A stretch of 5,274 nt of DNA, from the NCBI GenBank assembly GCA_003452915.1, contig DMMZ01000064.1, positions 18,507-23,780 on the forward strand. Direction: 5' to 3'. The notes under the pieces were generated by a model. It was not told where the DNA came from. It searched no databases and saw only the letters and a program-made list of their open reading frames with translations. The stretch is from Clostridiales bacterium (GTDB lineage Bacteria > Bacillota > Clostridia > Oscillospirales > CAG-382). Of the stretch, positions 1-5,274 are shown piece after piece (position 1 is the first letter of the stretch; each line of letters starts with the position of its first letter). The translations under genes and the position numbers were made by a program.

Positions 1-175
1 TAAGCCACATTTAACTCCAGTACATGATATTTTAAATACGCTTATATATTCTGCCAACGGCTCGGACGTTGTTTTGACAATGTCAGATGGTAAAATCTTA
101 TACGAGAACGGCGAATTCAAGACCATTGACATAGAAAAAGTAAAATCATATGCAAGAAAGAGAATAAAGGGATAA
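1..175 (+). CDS. mtaD: MTA/SAH deaminase-type amidohydrolase, C-terminal end only (5' truncated by window)
   Basis: The reading frame opens at base 2 and runs 57 codons to TAA at 173-175; the start lies outside the window. The visible tail begins KPHLTPVHD, continues with SANGSDVVLTMSDGKILYENG and ends in a basic helix. This pattern of a Pro-rich strand, an 'ANGSDV' helix, and a 'V..DGKIL.E.G' strand pair is typical of the closing beta-sandwich segment of 5-methylthioadenosine/S-adenosylhomocysteine deaminases and related chlorohydrolase-like amidohydrolases. Family members hydrolytically deaminate MTA, SAH or 5'-deoxyadenosine to the inosine analogue in the cytosol, using a metal held by residues that are not in view. 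The stop lies 2 bp before mtnA, whose ribosome binding site sits inside this gene, so the two are almost certainly one operon and one pathway. The amidohydrolase assignment is firm, the exact substrate less so. Guanine deaminase or another amidohydrolase is possible but fits the neighbours less well. Confidence 0.78.
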   Translation, partial: KPHLTPVHDILNTLIYSANGSDVVLTMSDGKILYENGEFKTIDIEKVKSYARKRIKG

Positions 176-177
176 AA

Positions 178-1200
178 ATGCTTACAGATACCGTTTGGAT
201 GGATCAAGAAAAAGATCTGCTTTGCTGTATAGACCAGACTAAGCTTCCGAATGAAAAAGTTGTCATCTCAATATACGAAGCCAGGGATACTTATTCTGCT
301 ATTAAAAGATTAGCTGTGAGAGGCGCACCTGCGATTGGGGTTGCCGCTGCAATTGGGCTTTATGCTGCTTGTGTGAGGTTTGAGGATAAAGAGGTTCAGG
401 GATTTTTATATTCATTAAATAAAACCGCAGAGCTGCTTAACTCATCTCGTCCAACAGCTGTCAATTTATCATGGGCGTTAAAAAGAATGCTTGCAATTGC
501 TGAAAATTACAGCCAAAGCAATGTAAATAATCTGAAAGCTGTTCTTAAAGCAGAGGCACTGAATATATATAACGAGGATATTGAGGTGTGCAGAAAAATC
601 GGTGAAAACGGATTGTCACTTTTAAAAGATGGTTCTAGTATTCTAACACATTGTAATGCAGGTTCTCTTGCCGCTGTACGCTATGGAACTGCACTTGCAC
701 CGATTTATATCGGAAAGGAAAAAGGTTATAATTTTAAAGTTTACGCGGACGAGACAAGACCGCTTTTACAGGGAGCAAGGCTAACTGCATATGAATTGTG
801 TGAAAACGGAATCGATACAACGCTTATATGCGATAATATGTCAGCGTCACTTATGCAAAAAGGAATGGTTGACGCTGTTCTGGTAGGCTGCGACCGAGTT
901 GCGGCAAACGGTGATACTGCCAATAAAATAGGTACTTTGGGCGTTGCACTTATTGCAAAAGCGTATTCGGTTCCGTTTTATGTTTGTGCACCTTATTCAA
1001 CAATTGATTATTCCTGCAAAAGCGGAGAAGATATTATTATTGAACAGCGGGATGCAAGCGAGGTAATGGAGCTTCATTTTATAAATCGTATGACACACCC
1101 TGACGCAAAGGTATATAATCCAGCTTTTGATGTTACTCCTGCCGAACTTATCACGGCTTTTATAACCGAAAAAGGTGTATTCTCACCTAAAAGAATTTAG
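178..1200 (+). CDS. mtnA: S-methyl-5-thioribose-1-phosphate isomerase (MtnA), aldose-ketose isomerase of the eIF2B-like fold
   Basis: This cytosolic enzyme converts 5-methylthioribose-1-phosphate to 5-methylthioribulose-1-phosphate; some members also act on 5-deoxyribose-1-phosphate. The 340-residue product is full length for the family. Signature segments appear in order: DQTKLP (19-24), VRGAPAIG (47-54), LTHCNAGSLA (156-165), DETRPLLQGARLTA (191-204), CDNMSA (218-223), GCDRVAANGDTANKIGT (237-253) and the closing YNPAFDVTPAELITAFITEKGV. Cys159 and Asp239 match the catalytic Cys160/Asp240 pair known from Bacillus MtnA, so the enzyme should be active. The ATG at 178 is preceded by AAAGGG (166-171) at 6 nt spacing, inside the upstream gene. 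The full set of MtnA motifs argues against the related ribose-1,5-bisphosphate isomerase and eIF2B-like paralogues. A deaminase gene upstream and an aldolase gene downstream suggest it works in an aldolase-type shunt rather than the complete oxygen-requiring methionine salvage cycle. No mtnK, mtnC, mtnD or mtnW is in view. Confidence 0.96.
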   Translation: MLTDTVWMDQEKDLLCCIDQTKLPNEKVVISIYEARDTYSAIKRLAVRGAPAIGVAAAIGLYAACVRFEDKEVQGFLYSLNKTAELLNSSRPTAVNLSWALKRMLAIAENYSQSNVNNLKAVLKAEALNIYNEDIEVCRKIGENGLSLLKDGSSILTHCNAGSLAAVRYGTALAPIYIGKEKGYNFKVYADETRPLLQGARLTAYELCENGIDTTLICDNMSASLMQKGMVDAVLVGCDRVAANGDTANKIGTLGVALIAKAYSVPFYVCAPYSTIDYSCKSGEDIIIEQRDASEVMELHFINRMTHPDAKVYNPAFDVTPAELITAFITEKGVFSPKRI

Positions 1201-1220
1201 ATAATAAAGGAATTATATAT

Positions 1221-1769
1221 ATGACAGCGAAGGATATAATTGAAATCGGAAAAAGAATGTACGACAAAAATTATATTGTTGCACATGATGGGAATATCAG
1301 TGTACTTGCTGATAATATAGTGTATATTACACCTACTAACATTTCTAAGGGATTTATGACCGAGGATCAGATTGTAGAGATGACGCTTGACGGGCAGGTT
1401 TTAAATTCTGCTATTCCTTCAAGTGAATATAAGATGCACCTTGCAGTCTATAACAACAATAAAAATGTACACGCTGTTGTTCATTCTCATCCGCTTTATG
1501 CAACTACATTTGCTTGTATGGGGAAGCCTTTAAAGAGCGATATTCTTGCAGAGGCTATGTATCAGTTGGGAGATATTCCGATTGCTAAATACGAGGTTCC
1601 TGGTAGTGAAGAAGCAGCCGAGAGTGTTATTCCATACTGCAACGATTATAATGGTATTTTACTTGAAAAGCATGGACTCATTACTTGGGGATTTAATCTT
1701 TTAGACGCATATTATAAAACCGAGATTGCTGAATTTCTTGCAAAAATTACTTATAACATTGGGGGATGA
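1221..1769 (+). CDS. Class II (zinc) aldolase of the fuculose-phosphate aldolase/AraD family, probably a methylthioribulose-/deoxyribulose-1-phosphate aldolase
   Basis: The 182-residue protein belongs to the aldolase class II/adducin family. Motifs seen are DGNIS (23-27), the phosphate-binding TPTNISKG (37-44), PSSEYKMH (66-73), HSHP (88-91) and LEKHGLITWG (148-157). By comparison with E. coli FucA, Glu69 corresponds to the catalytic Glu73, and His88, His90 and His151 to the zinc ligands. All are present, so the fold is intact. It is shorter than FucA (about 215 residues) because it lacks the C-terminal tail, as compact archaeal homologues do. The expected reaction is cleavage of a ketose-1-phosphate to DHAP and an aldehyde. 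Coming directly after mtnA, the likely substrate is 5-methylthioribulose-1-phosphate and/or 5-deoxyribulose-1-phosphate. The alternative is MtnB, the dehydratase of the same fold; the HSHP motif and the lack of mtnC/mtnD in view favour an aldolase but do not prove it. The ATG follows AAAGGA (1206-1211) at 9 nt spacing. Confidence 0.85.
   Translation: MTAKDIIEIGKRMYDKNYIVAHDGNISVLADNIVYITPTNISKGFMTEDQIVEMTLDGQVLNSAIPSSEYKMHLAVYNNNKNVHAVVHSHPLYATTFACMGKPLKSDILAEAMYQLGDIPIAKYEVPGSEEAAESVIPYCNDYNGILLEKHGLITWGFNLLDAYYKTEIAEFLAKITYNIGG
1761..1765 (+). promoter_or_regulatory. Ribosome binding site of the lipid kinase gene, inside the aldolase stop region
   Basis: A GGGGG run inside the last codons of the aldolase gene lies 7 nt before the ATG at 1773. 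It decides the start: another ATG at 1766, touching the G-run, opens a frame that stops after five codons, whereas 1773 opens the complete kinase. The upstream TGA (1767-1769) lies between the site and the start codon, which suggests translational coupling of the two genes. Confidence 0.6.
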
Positions 1770-1772
1770 AAG

Positions 1773-2660
1773 ATGAACGATAAGCTTCTACTCGTGGTTA
1801 ACCCACGTTCAGGCAGAGGCAGAGCAAAGGATTATATTATCGAAATTGTTTCTACGCTTACTCAGGGTGGAAAAACTGTTACCGTTTACCCTACTTGTAA
1901 TAAAGCAGCTACTATATCCTACGTAGCAGAAAACGTGATTAAATATAATACTATTGTAGTATGTGGCGGTGATGGTACACTAAACGAGGTTTTAAATGGT
2001 TTGATACTCAGTGGAGTAAAAATACCTGTTGGATATATTCCGCTTGGTTCAACAAATGACTTTGCGACATCGCTTGATCTACCCTCTGATTGCATAACAG
2101 CAGCAGAAAACATTTTAAACGGTAATATATTCCAATACGATATAGGTAGTATGAATGATAACTATTTTTCTTATATCGCTTGTGCCGGTGCTTTTGCCGA
2201 GACATCTTATACCACCAATCAGAATCTAAAAAATAAGATCGGTCATTCAGCTTACCTTTTAAGCAGCGTGAAATCACTGTCTACCTTACGAAAAATCACT
2301 ATGGAGGTAAATACACCAGAATTTTCTGTAACAGGAGATTATTTATTCTGTTCTTTTTCCAATTCCTTGAATGCAGGTGCATTACTTAACTTCAAAGGTA
2401 TGGATATCAAGTTTGATGACGGACTTTTTGAGCTTTTGCTTGTTAAAATGCCAAGAGATTTGTTGGAATTTTCTGCACTAATCAGGGATTTGCTTAACGC
2501 TAACTTAAAAAATAAATATATTGAACTTTTCAGAACAAACGAATGTCATATAAAAATCGAAAGAGGAATCGGATGGTCACTTGACGGCGAGGATGGCGGA
2601 ATTACAGATGATATTTATTTAAAAGTACATCCGAAAGCAATTGACATCATAAGAAGCTAA
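1773..2660 (+). CDS. Diacylglycerol kinase-family lipid kinase (DgkB/YegS/BmrU type)
   Basis: The 295-residue soluble protein is full length for the DgkB/YegS family, whose members phosphorylate diacylglycerol or a similar lipid with ATP at the inner face of the membrane. The N-terminal nucleotide-binding domain shows NPRSGRG (10-16), GGDGTLNEVLNG (65-76) and PLGSTNDFA (90-98). The C-terminal beta-sandwich domain shows YFSYIACAGAFAE (131-143), the KIGHSAYL helix (155-162), DDGLFELLLVK (215-225) and the DGEDGG loop (271-276). Glu273 of that loop is the likely catalytic base by comparison with characterised family members, so the protein looks active. In Gram-positives DgkB returns the diacylglycerol released by lipoteichoic acid synthesis to phosphatidic acid. 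The true lipid here cannot be told from sequence: YegS and sphingosine-kinase-like members share all these motifs. It starts 3 bp after the aldolase gene and so is probably the last gene of the salvage operon, with no evident metabolic link apart from possible shared transcription. No clear terminator follows it. Confidence 0.92.
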   Translation: MNDKLLLVVNPRSGRGRAKDYIIEIVSTLTQGGKTVTVYPTCNKAATISYVAENVIKYNTIVVCGGDGTLNEVLNGLILSGVKIPVGYIPLGSTNDFATSLDLPSDCITAAENILNGNIFQYDIGSMNDNYFSYIACAGAFAETSYTTNQNLKNKIGHSAYLLSSVKSLSTLRKITMEVNTPEFSVTGDYLFCSFSNSLNAGALLNFKGMDIKFDDGLFELLLVKMPRDLLEFSALIRDLLNANLKNKYIELFRTNECHIKIERGIGWSLDGEDGGITDDIYLKVHPKAIDIIRS

Positions 2661-2684
2661 TAAAGGTTTGCTTAAATTTTACTA

Positions 2685-2713
2685 TTGACTTAAACATAAC
2701 TTTTATGTATAAT
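2685..2713 (+). promoter_or_regulatory. Sigma-A-type promoter of secDF
   Basis: TTGACT (2685-2690) and TATAAT (2708-2713) are separated by exactly 17 bp. This is one mismatch from the housekeeping consensus in the -35 box and none in the -10 box. It sits in the only sizeable gap of the region (99 bp between the lipid kinase and secD). Transcription should begin near 2719-2721, giving a leader of about 40 nt. No extended -10 TG is correctly placed. Confidence 0.85.
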
Positions 2714-2717
2714 AGAA

Positions 2718-2774
2718 ACGTTGACAAAGTGCCAGTAAAACACCGGAGGTATAAAGAAAATGAATTATCAACGT
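2718..2774 (+). repeat. Imperfect inverted repeat bracketing the secD ribosome binding site and start codon
   Basis: ACGTTGA (2718-2724) is the reverse complement of TCAACGT (2768-2774). After one C/A mismatch, two more A-T pairs are possible (2726-2727 with 2765-2766). The left arm is at the predicted 5' end of the mRNA and the right arm is in codons 3-6 of secD. The loop holds the GGAGG site (2745-2749) and the ATG (2760). The stem is short with a large loop, so it may be chance; it would be a regulatory fold only if shown in RNA. Confidence 0.25.
2745..2749 (+). promoter_or_regulatory. Strong Shine-Dalgarno site of secD
   Basis: GGAGG, followed by T, lies 10 nt (9 nt plus the T) or less from the ATG at 2760. 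It is the closest match in the window to the anti-SD consensus and fixes the secD start. Together with the near-consensus promoter it indicates steady, high expression. Confidence 0.8.
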
Positions 2775-4079
2775 GCGGTAAGTGTTTCCCGCTTTATTCT
2801 GGTATTACTAATTATTTCGCTACTGCTATCAATAGCCGTATTTGGCTTTAAAGTGGGAAGCGTTTCGCAAAAAGGAATTTTTGAAGAGGGAGCAATCACA
2901 CTAGGACTTGACCTTGAGGGCGGTTCGTCCATTACTTATCAGGCCCAAACCGAAGAAACAGGTGAGGAACTTAAGAGAGGTATGGACTCGGTACTTCAGG
3001 TTATGCGTCAAAGACTTGACAGCCAAGGACTTACAGAAGCTCTTGCCTATCTTGTTGGTGATGATATGGTAACGGTTGAAATACCCAGTGTATCCGACCC
3101 TGCCAAAGCTGCAGAGACTCTTATGGCTACTGCTGTTCTTACCTTTAAGAATTATGAAAAAGAGACTGTACTTGAAGGCAGCGATGTTGAAAGTGCGAGC
3201 TGGAAATATGATATAATTGACGATTCAGGTCTTAATAAATACTATGTTGATTTGCAACTGACTGATGCAGGTTCGGTTAAATTTGCGGAAGCCACAAAGA
3301 TTGCTGCAAGCAAAGCGTCATCAGGTCAAAATATTATATATATTTATATGGACGAGCAGGTAATCTCAGCACCATCTGTTGATGCTAAATATGCAGATAA
3401 AGGTTTAAACGAAGGTAATGCAGTCATTTCTGGCAGCTTTACCGAGGAATCCGCAAAAGCACTGGCAGGACAAATCAATGCAGGTGCTCTTGAATATAAA
3501 CTTAATAGCGTTGAACAAAGTACCGTAGGTGCTACTCTGGGAGAAAAATCATTAGTTACGTCATTAAAAGCAGGAGCAATAGGTTTAGCACTGGTTATGA
3601 TATTCATGATCGCATATTATCGTGTTCCTGGATTAATGGCTTCAATTTCATTAACAGCTTATATGGCTCTGTTTATGTTAGCTCTTATTATAACAAAAGC
3701 AAACCTTACACTTCCCGGTATCGCTGGTATAATACTTTCAATAGGGATGGCAGTTGATGCAAATGTAGTCATCTTTGAACGTGTTAAAGAAGAATTACGC
3801 CTTGGCAAGAGTGCAAAGGCAGCTGTTAAAGCAGGTCAACATCGTGCTCTTGCTGCAGTTATTGACTCCAATGTAACAACCTTAATTGCTGCAGGGGTTC
3901 TGATATTATTAGGTGCAGGTACAATTAAAGGTTTTGGAATTACACTTCTTATTGGTGTATCAATTTCAATGATAACAGCTATATATGTAACTCGCGCACT
4001 CCTTTATTTAGGTATTGGTTTAGGTTTATCTGATATCAAACTTTATGGTGTTAAAAAGGAGAGTGTGAAAAATGCTTAA
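2760..4079 (+). CDS. secD: Protein translocase subunit SecD
   Basis: SecD and SecF form an inner-membrane complex that uses the proton (or sodium) motive force to pull secreted proteins out of SecYEG on the outer face. The 439-residue protein has TM1 at about 12-32, then an extracytoplasmic P1 region of about 230 residues. That region begins with LGLDLEGGSS (48-57, the DLxGG motif) and contains MRQRLDSQGL (82-91) and VEIPSVSDP (106-114). Five more predicted membrane helices follow, at about 266-286, 291-312, 318-339, 368-387 and 393-415. The hallmark SIGMAVDANVVIFERVKEE (327-345) is intact; Asp333 matches the essential ion-path Asp of characterised SecD proteins. The P1 region is much shorter than in E. 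coli SecD (about 615 residues overall), as is normal in Firmicutes. It is the first gene of its transcription unit, overlaps secF by 8 bp, and has no yajC beside it in the window. Confidence 0.97.
   Translation: MNYQRAVSVSRFILVLLIISLLLSIAVFGFKVGSVSQKGIFEEGAITLGLDLEGGSSITYQAQTEETGEELKRGMDSVLQVMRQRLDSQGLTEALAYLVGDDMVTVEIPSVSDPAKAAETLMATAVLTFKNYEKETVLEGSDVESASWKYDIIDDSGLNKYYVDLQLTDAGSVKFAEATKIAASKASSGQNIIYIYMDEQVISAPSVDAKYADKGLNEGNAVISGSFTEESAKALAGQINAGALEYKLNSVEQSTVGATLGEKSLVTSLKAGAIGLALVMIFMIAYYRVPGLMASISLTAYMALFMLALIITKANLTLPGIAGIILSIGMAVDANVVIFERVKEELRLGKSAKAAVKAGQHRALAAVIDSNVTTLIAAGVLILLGAGTIKGFGITLLIGVSISMITAIYVTRALLYLGIGLGLSDIKLYGVKKESVKNA
4056..4061 (+). promoter_or_regulatory. Ribosome binding site of secF inside the end of secD
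   Basis: AAGGAG lies within the last codons of secD, 10 nt before the secF ATG at 4072. It supports that start and the 8 bp overlap with secD (4072-4079), an arrangement that favours coupled translation and near-equal amounts of the two subunits. Confidence 0.75.
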
Positions 4080-4977
4080 GAAATTTCATTTTATAAATAA
4101 CAGGAAAATTACTTATATTCTTCTTTGCACTTTTTTAATAATAGGAGTTGCATCTTTTATTATTAGTGGATTTAATCTTGACATTGATTTCTCCGGTGGT
4201 ACTGAGCTTCAGCTTAACATCGGTCGCGAGGTTAATGATGAAGTATGTGATAAAATTAATGGTATAATAAGAGATAATATAGGATCCGATTATGTTTCTT
4301 CTACCAGACCATCAATTACTGATAATAATATGGCAGTTATACGTACCGGAACAAAAGATCTTAATATTGATCAACAGCAAATTTTAAATTCTGAACTTGC
4401 TACTGCATTTCCGGAAGCAAACTTTACCGATTCAACATATAATTCTATCTCACCGACAATCGGGCAGGGCTTAAAGAAAACAGCAATTATTTCTGTCAGC
4501 GTTGCTGTATTGCTGATGCTTGTTTACATCTGGATTAGATTTGAAGTTGTTTCAGGATTTGCAGCGGTTTTATGTTTATCTCATGACTTGTTTATAATGT
4601 TTACTTTATATTCATTATTACAAATTCCTATAAACTCAACAATTATTGCTGCTTTGCTTACAATACTCGGTTATTCCATCAATGCTACGATTATAGTGTT
4701 TGACCGTGTACGTGAAAACCGGACTAAGTTTGGAAATTCAAAGAGTTTTGCTGATACGGTTGACTTGAGTATTCATCAAACACTTGCACGATCTGTCAAT
4801 ACCACAATAACTACTCTTTTGACAATTGGCATGGTTTATATACTCGGTGTCGATGCTATCAGAAACTTTGCTCTTCCGCTTATTGTAGGTATTCTGGCAG
4901 GATTATTCTCTTCTGTATTCCTTTCCGGATTACTTTGGGTTCAAGGTAATAAATATTTTAAAAAAGAAGCAAAATAA
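4072..4977 (+). CDS. secF: Protein translocase subunit SecF, with Ala in place of the usual motif Asp
   Basis: SecF is the partner of SecD in the PMF-driven accessory translocase. The 301-residue protein is normal in length. TM1 is at about 13-33, then DFSGGTEL (39-46, the conserved FxGG-type motif) and a P1 domain of about 100 residues. Five further helices lie at about 136-155, 161-183, 189-211, 243-260 and 265-288. WIRFE (154-158), HDLFIM (171-176), FDRVREN (210-216) and QTLARSVNTTITTL (236-249) are all recognisable. Arg240 and Thr244 match the functional Arg/Thr pair (R671/T675 in Thermus SecDF). In the TM4 motif, normally GYSIND, this protein reads GYSINA: residue 205 is Ala (codon GCT, 4684-4686). 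That Asp (D637 in Thermus, D213 in E. coli) is reported as functionally important. The frame is otherwise intact, so the protein is not a pseudogene. The unit ends at the terminator 16 bp downstream. Confidence 0.97.
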   Translation: MLKKFHFINNRKITYILLCTFLIIGVASFIISGFNLDIDFSGGTELQLNIGREVNDEVCDKINGIIRDNIGSDYVSSTRPSITDNNMAVIRTGTKDLNIDQQQILNSELATAFPEANFTDSTYNSISPTIGQGLKKTAIISVSVAVLLMLVYIWIRFEVVSGFAAVLCLSHDLFIMFTLYSLLQIPINSTIIAALLTILGYSINATIIVFDRVRENRTKFGNSKSFADTVDLSIHQTLARSVNTTITTLLTIGMVYILGVDAIRNFALPLIVGILAGLFSSVFLSGLLWVQGNKYFKKEAK

Positions 4978-4992
4978 ACAACTAAATTTAGG

Positions 4993-5019
4993 AAAGGGCT
5001 GATTTTACAGCCCTTTTTT
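4993..5019 (+). terminator. Rho-independent terminator of secDF
   Basis: AAAGGGCTG (4993-5001) and CAGCCCTTT (5008-5016) form a perfect 9 bp stem with a GGGCTG/CAGCCC core around the 6 nt loop ATTTTA. A run of six T ends at 5019. It lies 16 bp after the secF stop, the expected place for the end of the secDF message. Confidence 0.93.
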
Positions 5020-5032
5020 GGTAAAAAATAAT
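5004..5032 (+). promoter_or_regulatory. Possible lepA promoter overlapping the secF terminator
   Basis: TTTACA (5004-5009) and AATAAT (5027-5032) are 17 bp apart; each matches five of six consensus bases. The -35 box lies in the loop and right arm of the terminator, and its T-run is in the spacer. Initiation would fall near 5039, giving a leader of under 20 nt before lepA. In A+T-rich DNA such matches occur by chance, but lepA needs a promoter if the terminator is efficient, and only about 40 bp of other sequence is available. Confidence 0.42.
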
Positions 5033-5056
5033 AACATTCATTTCTGGAGTAAATAA

Positions 5057-5274
5057 ATGTACGATATAACAAAAATACGTAATTTCTCTATAATTGCTCA
5101 TATCGATCACGGTAAGAGTACGCTAGCAGACCGCCTTTTGGAATATACACACGCTGTATCGGCACGTGATATTTCGGAACAAATGCTGGACAGCATGGAT
5201 TTGGAACGAGAACGTGGTATTACAATAAAAGCCAGAGCGGTACGCTTTGAATACAAAGCTGACGATGGCAATAT
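5057..5274 (+). CDS. lepA: Elongation factor 4 (LepA) GTPase, N-terminal 72 codons only (3' truncated by window)
   Basis: LepA is a ribosome-associated translational GTPase, related to EF-G, that acts on stalled or mis-translocated ribosomes and influences initiation. The visible part is the start of the G domain: RNFSIIAHIDHGKSTLADRL (8-27) with the P-loop AHIDHGKST (14-22), then LDSMDLERERGITIKARAVR (44-63) with the switch I Thr55 in RGITI. The spacing and the 'SMDLERERGITIKA' wording are specific to LepA rather than EF-G or TypA. The ATG at 5057 follows GGAG (5046-5049) at 7 nt spacing. The gene lies beyond a strong terminator, so it is probably a separate unit from secDF. The frame runs open to the window edge with no defect seen. 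Confidence 0.96.
   Translation, partial: MYDITKIRNFSIIAHIDHGKSTLADRLLEYTHAVSARDISEQMLDSMDLERERGITIKARAVRFEYKADDGN

Noticed and set aside
741..923. Minus-strand open frame of 60 codons inside mtnA
   Set aside because: Lies entirely opposite a well-conserved part of mtnA, has no ribosome binding site or recognisable motif, and is explained by the codon pattern of the real gene.
1919..2277. Two overlapping minus-strand open frames (1919-2113 and 2008-2277) inside the lipid kinase
   Set aside because: Both are opposite conserved kinase motifs, overlap each other in different frames, and encode low-complexity peptides without any family resemblance.
2661..2684. A terminator between the lipid kinase and secD
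   Set aside because: No GC-rich stem with a following T-run can be drawn, so the salvage operon may read through into secDF despite the internal promoter.
2721..2726. Perfect TTGACA just upstream of secD as a second -35 box
   Set aside because: No -10-like hexamer occurs 16-18 bp downstream; that interval is the GGAGG region. The TTGACT/TATAAT pair upstream explains the promoter.
2714..2759. A regulatory leader peptide upstream of secD (as VemP does for Vibrio secDF2)
   Set aside because: There is no ATG between the predicted transcription start and the secD ATG, and the leader of about 40 nt is too short for an arrest peptide.
3330..3350. Alternating A/T tract in secD as a repeat or promoter
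   Set aside because: It encodes Ile/Tyr codons of a continuous, conserved SecD segment (NIIYIYMDE) and fits A+T-biased codon use.
3344..3607. Minus-strand open frame of 87 codons inside secD
   Set aside because: It mirrors the SecD P1/TM2 coding sequence and shows no independent signal of translation.

Overview
The window is A+T-rich, every gene lies on the + strand, and coding is dense with short spacers. It looks like the chromosome of a low-G+C Gram-positive anaerobe, most likely a member of Clostridia (Firmicutes/Bacillota). This is inferred from separate secD and secF genes (Bacillus has them fused), strong purine-rich Shine-Dalgarno sites, vegetative promoters close to consensus, and a DgkB-type lipid kinase. 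No mobile element, CRISPR array, tRNA or rRNA was seen.

Positions 1-2660 hold one tightly packed cluster: the 3' end of an MTA/SAH (methylthioadenosine/S-adenosylhomocysteine) deaminase-type amidohydrolase, 2 bp, mtnA (methylthioribose-1-phosphate isomerase), 20 bp, a small class II aldolase, 3 bp, and a diacylglycerol-kinase-family lipid kinase. The first three fit an oxygen-independent salvage or disposal route for 5'-methylthioadenosine and/or 5'-deoxyadenosine, the by-products of SAM-using and radical-SAM enzymes. In that route the nucleoside is deaminated, phosphorolysed (enzyme not in view), isomerised to a ribulose-1-phosphate, and cleaved by the aldolase to DHAP plus a small aldehyde (a 'DHAP shunt'). 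The lipid kinase is co-transcribed by position but has no obvious pathway link.

Positions 2661-4977 form a second transcription unit. A very good sigma-A-type promoter (2685-2713) drives secD and secF, which overlap by 8 bp and encode the two membrane subunits of the proton-motive-force-driven SecDF accessory translocase. SecF carries Ala at the position where the family usually has the ion-path Asp in the GYSIND motif. This is the most notable residue-level oddity of the window. The unit ends in a clear intrinsic terminator (4993-5019).

Positions 5020-5274 begin lepA (elongation factor 4 GTPase), cut off by the window edge. A plausible promoter for it overlaps the secF terminator.

Overall this is mostly ordinary housekeeping sequence. 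I did not find a convincing undescribed system. The best leads are the deaminase-mtnA-aldolase cluster and the SecF Asp-to-Ala change.
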